Below, in pieces: positions 31,121-43,337 of a DNA stretch of 64,000 nt. This stretch comes from Agrocybe praecox (taxonomy: Eukaryota; Basidiomycota; Agaricomycetes; Agaricales; Agrocybaceae), in contig OZ024841.1 in NCBI GenBank assembly GCA_964017145.1, forward strand, positions 2,046,001 through 2,110,000, given 5' to 3'. The notes under the pieces were generated by a model, which was not told where the DNA came from, ran no database searches, and saw only the letters and a list, made by a program, of their open reading frames with translations. The first letter of the stretch is position 1; every line of letters begins with the position of its first letter. A program made the translations under genes and the position numbers.

Positions 31121-33059
31121 ATGCGTTTATCTCCTCTAATTGTATCTGTAACCCTTGCACTTGCTGTCCAGGCCTCCTGGTTTAGCTCTGCCTCTCCAGA
31201 CCCAGAATACACCTCATGGAATAACAACGAGCTCCGCGCGTGGCTCGAAGTACACAACGTCCCTCTTCCCAAACACTCAACAACACATTCTGATCTCGTA
31301 GCCCTCGTCGGAGAGAACTGGAATACAGCTTCGGCGTGGACGTACGACCAGTACTCGTCTGCGCAAAAATCGTTTTCGGACTTGCGCGAGACGGTCTTTG
31401 ACAGTTGGGATGAATCTAGTCTACGCGAGTGGCTCCTTGAGCACGGCATAGTTGCACCAAAAGGGCCCAAAGAGCATCTCGTGTTGCTTGCAAAACAGAA
31501 GTATAGATCTTACAACAACGCTGCCAGCTCGTTTGCCTCGCAAGCCAGTGCTTCCGCCAGCACTGCTCTTTACGGAGACTCTGGGCACCAGGCGTCAAAG
31601 AGTGCTTCGAGCGTAGTCTCCAAGGCTACATCCGCTGTCAGCCAAGCCACCGACGATACCTTACACGTCTTGGATCATCAGAGAGACTATATCTATTCGA
31701 CCTGGGACGACAACAGACTCCGGAATTATTTGGAAGAGAAGGGTGTTATCAAATCCAAAGCTCAGCTTCGTCGGGATGAACTCCTTCACAAGATGTACGA
31801 CGCTTATGCTGCTGTCGCTAATCCTATTTGGGAGGCATGGAGCGACTCGTATATTGTGAGTACCACGCCCTCGACAAGATTTCATCCTAAAGTTCACCTG
31901 ATTATTTTAGCATCGCTGGCTTGTAAATCACCATATCATCAAATCCGACTACGAAGGCACTCGCGATGAACTCAGCAAGCACATGAAAAGATATTATTTT
32001 GCAACTACCGACACCATCTATTCCAACTGGAGCGACTCTGACCTCAAACAATGGCTCGTCAGCAATGGCATCATCAAGAGTGATGCTCAAGTCACCCGCG
32101 ACAAGATGCTGAAACTCGTCTCGTACGTTGTTTCATCTGTATCTGTTTTCCTAAGAAAAGCTCCCTGAGTGAATTCTTCCACTTTCGCAGTGACAATTAT
32201 CTGTCTGCGAAAGATACTTTCTGGCATGCTTGGTCAGATAATAATATCAAGGAATGGCTCGTTTCCAACGGATATATGCGCTCCGATGCCCAAGTCAAGC
32301 GCGACGAACTCGTCAAATTGGCGAATGAAAAGTGTGTATTCATTCTGCTTCTCGTGTATATCAATTATAATTACTAAATGCCTTTCTTCTCAGATACAAT
32401 GACCAAGCTGCTAAGACCGCTGCGTACCTGACGTGGCCTGATGCTCGTCTACGTGCTTATCTCCGTGAACACGGTGTCGATGACTACAAGCTCCCCACGA
32501 CTCGTCCCGGACTTCTTCGTATGTCTTCTATTTTCACTGGTCCAAGAGTAATGAGTAATGTGTATCTATTTTTGTAGAGGAAGTTCGTATTCGTTGGGTC
32601 CAAACACACACTCGCGCCGAGAATCTTATCGCAAAGATCAAGGAGCTCCTCAATTCTGGATTGTACAAGGCGGAAGACACCCTTTATCATCTCGTGAGCC
32701 TGCTCAGTGGTGGCTGGGATGAAACCAAAGAAAAGGCCGACAATACGAAACGTGCAGCGGAGAGACAGTACGAAGATGTAAAGCATCAAGGAGAAGCTGG
32801 GTGGGAACAGGCGAAAAACAAGGCTGATGACACTTATGGCTCTGCGAAACACCAGGGCGAGGAAGCGTATGGTGCTGCTAAACGACAAGGCGACGCTGCA
32901 TACGGAACGGCAAAGAGACAAGCAGAGAATGTTGCGGATGGGACTAAGAAGAAGGCCGACGACGCGAGAAAGTGGGCTGCTGATTCGACGGAGAATATCA
33001 AGCAGAATGTCGGCGAGAAGGTGAAGCAGACGGGTCAAAAGATCAAGGGAGAGCTATGA
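31121..33059 (+). CDS. Ish1/Msc1 repeat stress protein with LEA-like tail
   Basis: Fungal Ish1/Msc1 proteins sit at the nuclear envelope or ER and are stress-induced. The ATG at 31121 begins a signal peptide (MRLSPLIVSVTLALAVQASW). Seven Ish1-type repeats of ~35 residues follow, each with a W-(D/N/S)-x-x-x-(L/I)-x-x-(W/Y)-L core: SWNNNELRAWL, SWDESSLREWL, TWDDNRLRNYL, AWSDSYIHRWL, NWSDSDLKQWL, AWSDNNIKEWL, TWPDARLRAYL. The fourth to seventh are split over short introns. After LIAKIKELLNSGLYKAED the last ~115 residues are Ala/Lys/Glu-rich with recurring GxAAYGxAKRQ units like LEA group 3 (apolipophorin-like) helices. A CRE, a CCCCT and a TATA box lie just upstream. It looks complete, with stop at 33057-33059. 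Confidence 0.93.
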
Positions 33060-33727
33060 GCCAGACTTTGAACGAAACTCGATGATGACGGTTGAAGACG
33101 ATTGCGACCACGGCTATGTTGATGGTTTTGACATGCGACGGGATGTTTGCTTTGCCATGGAACGCGCTCGATGTAATTATATTAGCCACTTGCCAATTAG
33201 TACAGAATAATATGTAATATATTTTTGCGTCTTTTTATTTTTTTGTGGCCGTGATTTTCTTGGTCGGTATGAATCCTAGAGTTATAGAGTATGTCAGTGG
33301 GTCTACGTGTATGAAGATGGGACAGTTGGTCAATATTCAATCCTAACTTCTATTCAGCTCGGTGCAAACAGTTTTGACATCCACATCTCTGTTAGGCTTT
33401 TTTTGTGATCTGGATGTTTCATGAATAGGAATGATACAGATTTAGAAGAATTGAACGCTGTCAGGATGCCTCATTTTCAGACGTGAGAGGGTCAGAGCTA
33501 GGGCTACGGGTTGCTATTTGTCCCACTGAGAGCGGAAGATGGACATCATACACAGAGTGAGATATGAGAATGGCGGTGTAATCGACTGTATTAGGCCGTA
33601 GACATCGAACTTTTTATGCTCTTTTCTAGAATGCATCAGGGAGAGATTTTCGGTGTGTAGGCCAGTGCGCCTTGATTTCTCTGGGTCGCACTGAGAAGTG
33701 ATTGAACGAGTGAAGTAGTCAGAGTGG
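33060..33727. other. Convergent intergenic region
   Basis: About 670 bp of 3' flank. TAATATGTAATATATTTTTG near 33208 could serve 3'-end formation of the Ish1/Msc1 mRNA. No gene is seen. Confidence 0.5.
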
Positions 33728-34733
33728 TTAATTTACACACTCGGAGTTGGGACTCGGGCGAGACTGGGTAGGATCATCATGATAATGATGATGTTCGAGG
33801 CCTCGGACGAAGGTTGACAGAAGAGAAGGTACGAATAGAAAAAAGATGACGACTATGTCATGAACCGTGGGACAACTGTATATGTGCATGATATGTGCCA
33901 ATGTCAATCCGAGATTGTATAGATGGTACGGGTCCCAAGATGGTCCTTGATTTGGTGTTGATGTGATGTGATTTTTCGAGGGATTTATAGAAAGTATCCG
34001 AAGCAGAGCTGAGCGCTGGAGGCTCATGAAGACGGTGATTTTGTGCGTGCGTGTTAGAATCAGAAGTAGCAAGAGGCTGATACTATTATCCAGGGCGGTG
34101 TACCAGGGTTTGAAGAAGCCTGTCCAGAACGGATTCCACGTTGGTCAGGATGATCTCGGTCGAGGGGGTCTTGTACATGTTATTTTCCATCATGAAAAGA
34201 ACCTAAAATAGAATACTCTGGTATGTATATCTGGATATCGGACGGACGGTAAACTGGGCCAAAACAGGCGGGAGGAATTTTAGATGTCCGGAAAGGACTG
34301 ACGAGTCAGATTTAAAGCGTACAAGCGGCCGATCGAGATGTCGGAAAGAGTTGACACGGCGGGGTATTGGGCCGTTTGTAGAATCGTCATAGACAAGAAC
34401 ATAGCCAGAGGTGGATGAGTTTAGCTCGCCATTGGAGTTTCCTTCAGTAGAGGTTTGAAAAGGTAATTTTGTTACGACCTTCTAGCCTTGTCTTCTAGTC
34501 GTTTCATCCTATGTGGTTTTACATAAGTACGCAGAGCCAGCAAAAGTTTTAGCAAGGGTTGCCGAGGTGAGGGATCGTTGTATACCCCTGTAGGAATACT
34601 GCACCCCTGAAAAGTGTAAGACGAATGCATAGTTTACGACATGCGACAGGGAAGGCTGTCTTTTTTCGGCAGAAATGCGCTGAAGGAACGAACCCATGGC
34701 AGCTCGCACCAGAGGAGGATATGGAGGAGTCAT
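33728..34733 (-). CDS. Hypothetical multi-exon membrane protein (5' end uncertain)
   Basis: Not recognised, but splicing gives one open frame. Proposed exons are 34733-34605, 34481-34248, 34202-34104 and 34015-33728. All have lengths divisible by three, giving 249 residues. The first exon (MTPPYPPLVRAAMGSFLQRI) is the least certain, since its donor is only GTGCAG. The second reads SSTSGYVLVYDDSTNGPIPR and then FRHLDRPLVRFKSDSSVLSG. The third reads VLFMMENNMYKTPSTEIILT. The fourth has PSWDPYHLYNLGLTLAHIMH and the hydrophobic segment DIVVIFFLFVPSLLSTFV before a His/Asp-rich tail. The last intron has a good CTAAC branch site. Expected to be a one- or two-pass membrane protein; role unknown. Confidence 0.45.
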
Positions 34734-35111
34734 GACGGACGGCTCCGTAATGGGCCGTTCTCCGAAATACTGGCATCCCGTCGCAGATATTTAGGGGATT
34801 CCCCTCCCGTGTCATCTCAACTCGTGGTCCCTCTGTGGTAACAGATGAAAATTGTGGTAGGAGCGGCCCCAGTGTAATCAAAGAGGCTGTGGGACATTAT
34901 GACGCCCAATGCGTGGACATGAACGAGTAAAATATAAGAAAAGGGATGCCGAAAGTTAGCCGAAGGCTTGATTTGGTTCGGGGGAGCTGCTACTAAGGGC
35001 CATTTATCTTCTGAACCTGACAAGGCTGATTGAATTGGACCTTGGTTTGTGCAGCCCACAAGTCTCCTTATTCTCGTCCAAATCCTTGGTGGCTGGATCA
35101 TCCTCGTACAT

Positions 35112-38100
35112 ATGGCGTATACACAGACTCTTAGCCCTCAGGCTTTGCATCAGCAATATCACCCCGCACACTCTCCAGTCACTCCTCCCATGCAGCAGCG
35201 CCGACAGGCATCCAAACAGAGATTCGTCGTCGAACTTTCCCAATGTCTTTTCGATTTCGTGATCCAGCTCCTACCTACACAGGAGGAAATGGCCGTCAAG
35301 GAGGACGTTCGCAAGCTCCTAGAGAGGCTCATCCGCACAATTGAACCCGACAGTCGTCTATTATCTTTTGGAAGTACCGCAAACGGGTTCAGTCTGCGCA
35401 ATTCAGGTGAGAGATGCGTTCTAACACTCGTTACGAGTGCATCTACTGACTGTCGTGCGGCGTGGTCATAGATATGGATCTTTGCTGTCTCATCGACTCT
35501 GAAGAACGCCTCTCAGCCACCGATCTCGTAACCATGTTAGGCGACCTGTTGGAACGAGGTTAGACTAACATTCCGCACCTCTTTGCCGATTCCAGGGTAC
35601 TCAATGCGCTCTATAGAGACAAAGTTTCATGTAAAGCCCCTTCCTCATGCCCGCATACCGATCGTCAAGTTGTCCCTCGACCCGTCTCCAGGACTGCCCT
35701 TGGGAATCGCTTGTGATATTGGATTCGAAAATAGATTAGCGCTGGAAAACACTCGCCTTCTTATGTGCTATGCCATGATCGACCCTACTCGTGTTAGGAC
35801 GATGGTTTTATTCCGTGAGTCTGACATTGCTACAGATATGTATGTCCGTCGTTGACCCCTCCGGATTGTCTGGATCAGTCAAAGTATGGAGTAAGAGAAG
35901 GTGAGACGATATGTTAAATCTCGGATTACATGTCATATATCTAAACAATCACTGCTCAGAAAAATCAACTCGCCATACAAAGGAACGCTCTCTTCTTATG
36001 GTTATGTTCTCCTTGTAATTTATTTTCTGGTTCACGTAAAAAATCCTCCGGTCCTACCTAATTTACAACAAATGCCCCCATTACGTCCAATATCAACGGT
36101 ACGTACATCATACCGAATGTCCATCGGCTGGTAGACTCCTTTATTCACGATTTCGATAGGAGGATACGCATCTCAATGGGCATAATATTTGGTATGTGTA
36201 TCCGGCGGCCCTTGAATACAGTGTACTCACGTTAAGAAGGTTCTTCGATGACATTGAACTTTTACGCCAACGATGGCATTCTGAAAACAACGACACTGTC
36301 GCCGAACTGTAAGCTCCTGATTGAAACTTTACTCGACGTCTTGATCCTCAAACGGCTGCATGATTATAGATTAATAGACTTCTTCCGATATTATTCTCGC
36401 GATTTCTTATATAACACTGGAGTGGCTTCGATACGCGCTGGTCTGCTCAAGAAGGAATCTAAAGGCTGGCAGAATGAGGTATGTCGCTTTGCCTCGAAGA
36501 AAAGGCATAATATTCAACTAATTTTTTTTAGCTGTCGAATGCTAGATTCAATGATGCAAGAGAAAGGAATAGATTATGCATTGAAGTAAGTATATTTGCT
36601 ACTAGTTGCCCTCCCTCTGTCTGACAAGTATCTCGGTTAGGACCCATTCGAGACTGACTACAACGTTGCACGTTGTGTGACTAAAGATGGTCTCTACACG
36701 GTCAGCGCATTCTGGCATTTTTTTCTCTTTGCCCAATTTTTCTGATATGCAGAATGCGTTTCAGATACGCGGTGAATTTATGCGTGCAGCTCGAATATTG
36801 GCAACCAGGCCAGAGCGGGCAATAGTCGCGCTTGCCGAACTTTGTGAAGAGAGGAAAGATGAAGAGCTTGTTGTCGCGCCTCCATACCATTCCAGGCCTC
36901 CTACATTGCCACCGCAAACACCTTACACAGTCGGAAGTCAAACGCATCGCTCTAAAGTCTCGGAACGATTTTCACCTCCTGCGCAATTTTTCGAGCCCGG
37001 ACCTCGACAAGTCATCCAACCAGTTACCATTCGACCTCCTCCTGAACATATGGCCCCTAAACGAGGGAAATGGACAAGTCCGCCACCGCCAGAAGCACCT
37101 TCTGCTGATCATACTTTATTTGAGAGCCAGCTTGGTATAGGTTTACAATTAGCGACGTCTTCAACGGAAGCTAGGGAAAAGGAGGCGGCATCCAATTCCT
37201 CTGAGAGTAATAGCGAGGTATTCACCGACGAAGGTTCTGATGTCGCTGAGGACGATATCAAGTCCGTTCGGTCGTACACTGAGGGAGTCAACGACAATGG
37301 GTCTGGCTCTTTCCGACGGCCGTCATGGCATACGCAAGAACCCTCAAAACTGCCCTTGCCCTTCAATACATTATCCTCCGGTGTTTCATCAAGGTCATCA
37401 TCGTCCACTCGAGGAAGATTCTCTCGACCACCCGATAAAGCTGACCCGTCGCCTCCTACTGCTTACCGCTCTCCTGAATTTTCTTCTCTATTACCTCGGC
37501 CAGACTTCAGTCGCCGTTCATCATCAGGACCTCCTCGTGCTTCACATCTTATGCCATCCTCTAACACACCATTGGCAACCGCCACGCCACTTCCACCGTC
37601 TCCTGAATCGCCTTATGACCCACATTATTCTGATTCTACCGATGTATTCTATCAAACAACTACTACGAGGTCGCCTCGACCATCTGTTATATACCCCAGT
37701 CCTAGCCTCCATGGAAGTCATTCATCTCCTCTATCGCATTATCACCTTCCGCCTCAGATTCAAACCGGATATGTTCCTCATGATATTTTCCCATCGCATC
37801 TTCCACCTTCGTTATCTTCGTCTTTGAACCCCCGTGCGTCCACAGGGATCATAACTCCAGTTAGACAGTCATCTGGAGGCCCAGAAACGCCTACCCCTTT
37901 TAACCAACCGTCGTCTGTTACCACTTATCATGCGCATTCTTTGTCAAATACTACCATTACTGCGCCTACCCCACCACATACCGTTTCGCAATTTCCGCCA
38001 TCTGCTTTGCGTGACAATGGCAATATAACAACAGGAGATCGACTGCCAGAGGCCTCTCCGTCTTTGCCTCAGGCTCCGGTTGCTCAGTCAAACAAACCTA

Positions 38101-38405
38101 TCAAATCGAATTTCCCTAATGAGAGACAGCAGGAGGATATAATCCTTTCTCCTCAGCTGTCAGCAAATTCTGCTAACAGTTCACCTAGTCCATCGTCCAC
38201 TGGATATGCAACATCAATTTCGCGATCGCCTTCGCCCCATTCACCATCACCACCGCCGACTGCCATGCCCTTGAGGCAGAAAGACGACGGGGATCATACA
38301 TTATACCCGACTTCGTTCTCTTCGTTGACCATTAACGATGCTTCGGAGGTGCCTTCCTCTGGCATCCTTTACGATGTGGGATCTTCGGAAGCGAAAGCCA
38401 CTTAA
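35112..38405 (+). CDS. Cid1-type terminal nucleotidyltransferase (poly(U)/poly(A) polymerase)
   Basis: Predicted non-canonical poly(A) polymerase/terminal uridylyltransferase adding U or A to RNA 3' ends. ATG at 35112. The catalytic motif GSTANGFSLRNS joins DMDLCCLID across an intron, giving the G-S and D-x-D pair. The third Asp is in GIACDIGFEN. Next come the NTP-binding block LKVWSKRRKINSPYKG and TLSSYGYVLLVIYFLVHV. The PAP-associated domain follows: ELLIDFFRYYSRDFLYNTG, RNRLCIEDPFETDYNVARCV, GEFMRAARIL. After that come ~520 Ser/Pro-rich residues with no domain, ending at 38405. Whether it prefers UTP or ATP cannot be settled; a nucleotide-base-selecting His was not located. One intron (35559-35595) seems only 37 bp long. 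Nearest relatives: Cid1, Cid13-like and TUT families. Confidence 0.88.
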
Positions 38406-39159
38406 TTTTTTCTCGTGGTCCGGCATTCTCGTCTGCGTGGAATTGCTGGCTCGAAAACTTCCCACTACCTTCAACCCTTAAATCGACCCTACGAATATTA
38501 CACGGCCGCTTTCCCACCGTTAATCGAATCGGTCTGCCGAGCGCAAACGTCCTGTAAAAATACTTAATGGACGGTTCAGGTCCTTGATCCCTTTTCACAA
38601 CAAATCCGGCTCGGACATTTCTTACACTACACTTGCACCTTCTAGTTGTAATTTTTCAAGGCCTGCTTCCGCTTCCCCCATGTACATGTTTTGCGTTGAT
38701 TTCGTCTTGCTGGGCGATCATGTTCCGAGGCGAATCACGGAAGGGTTTTTTCCTTTATGCACTTATGTTATGTGATATGCTAGCTCGCCCATCGCGTAAC
38801 AAACACGCCGCGACCATGTCATGACTTATTGGAGGATGTTCGTTCATATTTGTATGCCTGGTACGATTTTTCTTATTTGTCATGATTCACGAGGCAAATA
38901 CATGTGGTGAGACGAGACGGAAAACGATGTGGTAGATTTGTGATCAAACAACGCGTGTATGTGCGAATCGCTCTGGCTAGTATCTAGAAAATATGTAATT
39001 GTATTCGTACTGATCAATAACATCACGTCTACGCCTGGCCAGAAGTTTTGTTTGCACCGCGAACAAAGCGGTAAAAGAAGAATGGGAAAAGAAAACACCA
39101 TGGGGGATATCATATCATACAGAATTTACGTTTGGTATCACGGCACGGACCATGTTTTA
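38406..39159. other. Convergent intergenic region
   Basis: About 750 bp between the stop codons of the Cid1-like gene and LSM7. No coding signal beyond short frames without family likeness. Confidence 0.5.
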
Positions 39160-39719
39160 CTACTGCTCTGCGGCAAGGAAGGGATTAGAGATTTCTTCTG
39201 AGCCGTCGACAGGGTTTAAAACCGTTATTGTGGGACCCCTGAGGACGGTTAAGCCTAAAGAGCGTGTATGAGGCTCAGGCACTGTGTTGAAATTGGAACA
39301 ATGTGCCGAGTAAGTACAAGGGACGAAGATGAAGAAGGACAATCGGGTAACCACGCACATTGTAACTCCTCAGTTACCTCGTCAAGGACCAGATTCAACA
39401 GTTGGTCGTAACCCTTTAAGATTCCTGTTACTGGAAGAATATGGCCATCGATAACAGATTTCTGAATGTTGAACGTTTAGATGGCGTACCTTCGCGACCG
39501 CCCGTGAATTTGACTCGGATACGTTCGTCCACGTACTTTGAGAGGTCAAGAATGGCCTCTCGCCTGGGCTTTTCAGCCATCGAGGCAGATGCCTGTGGCC
39601 CTCCCATGGAGCGCTTTACGGGACCTCCGCGTCCGCCTCGAGCTGCACCGCGACCCTATATTTTCAGTTGATACGTAGGGATTCAAAGAAAGAACCCATT
39701 TACTTACCCGATCTGCCAT
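39160..39719 (-). CDS. LSM7: U6 snRNA-associated Sm-like protein LSm7
   Basis: Subunit of two ring complexes: cytoplasmic Lsm1-7 (with Pat1, promotes decapping after deadenylation) and nuclear Lsm2-8 (binds the U6 3' end). ATG at 39719; exon 1 is just 12 bp (MADR), so the true start is easily missed. Exon 2 has an RGG-type lead (GRGAARGGRGGP) and Sm1 motif start (ILDLSKYVDERIRVKFTGGR). Exon 3 has VTGILKGYDQLLNLVLDEVT. Exon 4 closes with SLGLTVLRGPTITVLNPVDG and NPFLAAEQ. Both Sm motifs are complete and the IPNPF-like end (ISNPF) is typical of LSm7. The loop between EVTEELQ and PEPHTRS is shorter than in yeast or human. It is head-to-head with KAP95. Confidence 0.93.
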
Positions 39720-40010
39720 TATTTTGAGAGACAAAGGGAGATGTTGTGAGATAATAAGGGGAAATAATTATTCGGGACTAAGAATGGCAAGCAAGGCCTT
39801 GTGTGGAAATGGCCGTGGTGAAAAATTGAACTTGGGCCCAAATTGTGCCAAACTGAATTCGCTTTGGCCTTTACCCCATCATCACCGTCCTTTTTTCCAT
39901 CTCCCTCTCACCGGGATATATCTCGCTCGTCCACATAGAATCTCCTTCGTATATCATAAATTCCCTTCATTCCTCTCTATTGTCATATATCTTTCAAAGA
40001 AACTTTCGAC
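39720..40010. promoter_or_regulatory. Shared divergent promoter region, LSM7 / KAP95
   Basis: 291 bp between two divergent start codons. GGGCCC occurs near 39835 and a TC-rich stretch near 39890-39920. No defined factor site was identified. Confidence 0.5.
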
Positions 40011-43000
40011 ATGAACGCAACAGAACTTCTCGCAAATACCCTCTCCCCAGGTACGCCACCACTCCCAGCGCGTCTTTCAACGCGATAGCCTGATATTCTG
40101 TTTTTCTTTTCTTCAAGATGCCAACGTCCGCCAAGATGCGACTCAGAAAATGGAGGCTGCTGCCCACGACAACTACGTACGACTTCTACCCCTCTTCTAT
40201 GTTTTCGCCTCACCTCAACTTTTGCGATATAGCCTGAATACATGTTGATGCTTTCATCTGTACTAGTGGATGACAATACACCTATCCACGTCCGCAACGC
40301 AGCAGGACTTGCTTTGAAAAATGGTCTGACCGCTCGCGTAAGTTCATCTCTTCTATTCAGGGCGCTCCCATCTTCATGCACTTCGATCGTAGGAGAGCAC
40401 CAGACAAGCAGAGTTGACGAATAGGTGGCTTTCGTTAAACAACGACACCAAGTCAAAAATCAAGCAAGATGCCCTGATCACCCTCGGTTCGAGTAGTTCA
40501 AAAGCCGGAACTTTCGCGTCACAAGTGGTCTCAGCAATCGCTGCTGTGGAGCTGCCACAAGGACAATGGTCGGACCTGATTGAGATCCTACTTGGTTTCG
40601 TCAACAACCAAAGTAACGTCAACCTGAGGATTTCTACTCTGCAGACGATCGGTTATATCTGCGAGGCGATTGTGAGTGTGCCATCGTGATACGCACTTGA
40701 CCGGCTTCCTTATCAGTCCACAGAAACCCGAAATCTTAAGTGTCCGATCGAACGAAATCCTTACCGCTGTTATCCATGGTGCCAGGAAAGAAGAACCCTC
40801 ACCAGAAGTACAATTGGCCGCAATTCACGCTTTGTTCAACTCTCTCGAGTTCGTACGCGAAAATTTCGATCGCGATGTGAGTGTTACCATTTACAGGCCT
40901 TCTGTTCCGATTCTCACAAGATGTGCAGGGCGAGAGAAATTATATCATGCAAGTTGTGTGCGAAGCGACTCAGAACGCGTCCGTTGCCGTTCAAGTCGGC
41001 GCCTTCGAATGCCTTGTTAGAATCATGAGTCTGTACTACGACAAAATGGCATTGTACATGGAACAAGCATTGTTTGGGGTACTTATACATCATTTTGTTC
41101 CGTGAAATTGACATGACTAAATCTCTCAATTTTTTCTACCTAGCTGACTGTTGTGGGAATGAAGCATCCTGACGAGCGGGTAGCGCTTCAAGCTGTTGAA
41201 TTCTGGTCGACTGTGTGCGAGGAGGAAGTTGACCTCGCGATCGAAGCGCAGGAGGTAACGTGGAATCAAATCCATCAGAGATAAATTACTTACCTTGGCG
41301 CACAGGCTCAAGAATACGGTGACGTTCCCGAGACAGAGTCGAAGTTCTTTGCTAAAATAGCTCTTCCTGAAATCGTCCCTGTCCTTCTACAACTGCTCAC
41401 TAAACAAGAAGAGGACGCAGACGATGATGAGTGGACGGTTTCCATGGCTGCCTCGACTTGCCTGACTCTGTTGGCCGGCGCGGTTCAAGATTCGGTTGTA
41501 GCTGGCGTAATTCCATTCATTGAGGCTAATATCAAGGCTGAAGACTGGCATAATCGTGAAGCGGCTGTCATGGCCTTTGGTTCAATTCTTGACGGCCCTG
41601 ATCCTAGCGTCTTGACACCATTGGTCAATCAAGCCCTGCCTCTTCTCATCGATATGATGACCGATAACAACCTGCATGTAAAGGATACCACTGCATGGAC
41701 ATTAGGCCGTATCTGTGACCTTCTCATCTCTACCATTAAACCTGATGTCCACCTGCATCCTCTCATTTCCGCCCTCGTCAACGGCTTACAGGATAGCCCC
41801 CGTATCGTCACAAACTGCTGCTGGGCGTTGACGAATCTGGCAGAGCAATACAGCATTTACTATGAAGATGACAACGACCCCCAACAGTCTGGTCCATTGT
41901 CACCTTATTATGAAGGCGTTGTCCAGGCATTATTGCGCGTCACTGAAAGGTATATCTTTATCTTTCGCGGCCTCTCTCCATTTCTAACCGATACTTTTAA
42001 ATCAGCTCTGGCAATGAAGCCAACTTCCGAACTGCGGCATACGAGGCTATTACTTCTTACCTCACTCAAGCGACGCCCGATGCTATCACTGTTGTTCAAA
42101 GCACTGCTGTCACCGTTCTCCAGCGAATGGAACATCTGCTCACTATCCAAAACCAAATTTTGGGACAGGATGACCGCAACAACTGGAATGAGCTTCAGAG
42201 CAATTTGTGCAGTGTGGTGATTGTAAGTCATCGTTTAAATCTTTTACAGTCATTATCTGAACAGGTTCCCCAAGTGCGTCGTCCGTAAATTGAGTGAAGG
42301 CATCCAACCTTTGGCGGATCGCATCATGACCCTCCTCCTCCAATTGATCCAGTCGGCTGGAAAGACCTCAACTGTCCTTGAAGACGCTTTCCTCGTTGTC
42401 GGTTCTCTTGCCGCCGGTAATCATGAATCATACTTCTGATGATGTCCGGAGTTTTACTGACGCCAATTTTTAATAGCTCTTGAATCTAATTTTGCGCCAT
42501 ACATTCAAGCCTTCTTGCCATTCTTGTACCCTGCCCTCAAGGCTCATGAAGATACTCAACTTTGCACCGTCGCTGTCGGCATCATTGGAGACATTTCTCG
42601 TGCTCTCGGGGAACAGAGTGCTCAATACGCTGGTCCTTTCATGACTGTCTTGCTTGAAAACCTTCAGAGCGATGTTCTCAATAGGAACGTCAAGATCTCC
42701 ATCTTATCATGCTTTGGAGATATTGCGCTGGCGATCGGCCCTGCCTTTGAGCCCTACTTCGAGACGACAATGAATGTTCTTAGACAAGCTGGTGCCGTTG
42801 AACCCAATCCTGTGAGTTTGATATAGATATGCATCCTTATAAACTAATTGAACCCTGCCATCTAGCTTGACTATGACCTAGTTGATTATGTTGGCCAACT
42901 TCGCGAGGGTATCCTTGAGGCATACACCGGTATCGTGACTGGTTTGAAGAAGTCGGAGAAGTGTATGTGTTCTTCAATCTTGATTCCGTAACCATTCAGC

Positions 43001-43337
43001 CAATCTTTCTTCTTCTCGCAGCTGTCATGCTCATCCAACACTCTCAAAACATCTTGGAGCTTGTTCACCGATGCCTTACTGACGAGGAACGCTCTGACGC
43101 TCTGACAAGATTGGCTTATGGTCTCATTGGTGATTTGGCCGAGTGCTTCGCCAATGGACAACTCAAGCAACTATTCCTTTCTAATTGGATCGCTTCGGAG
43201 TTACGTTCCAGAAGCCGTATGCCTGACGAAACGAAGAAGACAATGCGCTGGGCACGTGAGGTCAGTGGACAGTTCAATTTACTTTCTATTTCCATGCTAA
43301 CTTACTCTTGCAGATGGTTAAAATTGCTACCCAGTAA
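40011..43337 (+). CDS. KAP95: Importin subunit beta-1
   Basis: Karyopherin beta-1: carries cargo, usually through importin alpha, into the nucleus and releases it on RanGTP. ATG at 40011 ([13 protein letters not shown]), then [14 protein letters not shown]. The HEAT array runs through many short exons: [112 protein letters not shown], the acidic [95 protein letters not shown] and a final MVKIATQ exon ending at 43335-43337. About ten introns of 50-65 bp. The acidic loop (EEDADDDEW) matches the conserved Ran/alpha-binding loop. It appears complete. Confidence 0.95.
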
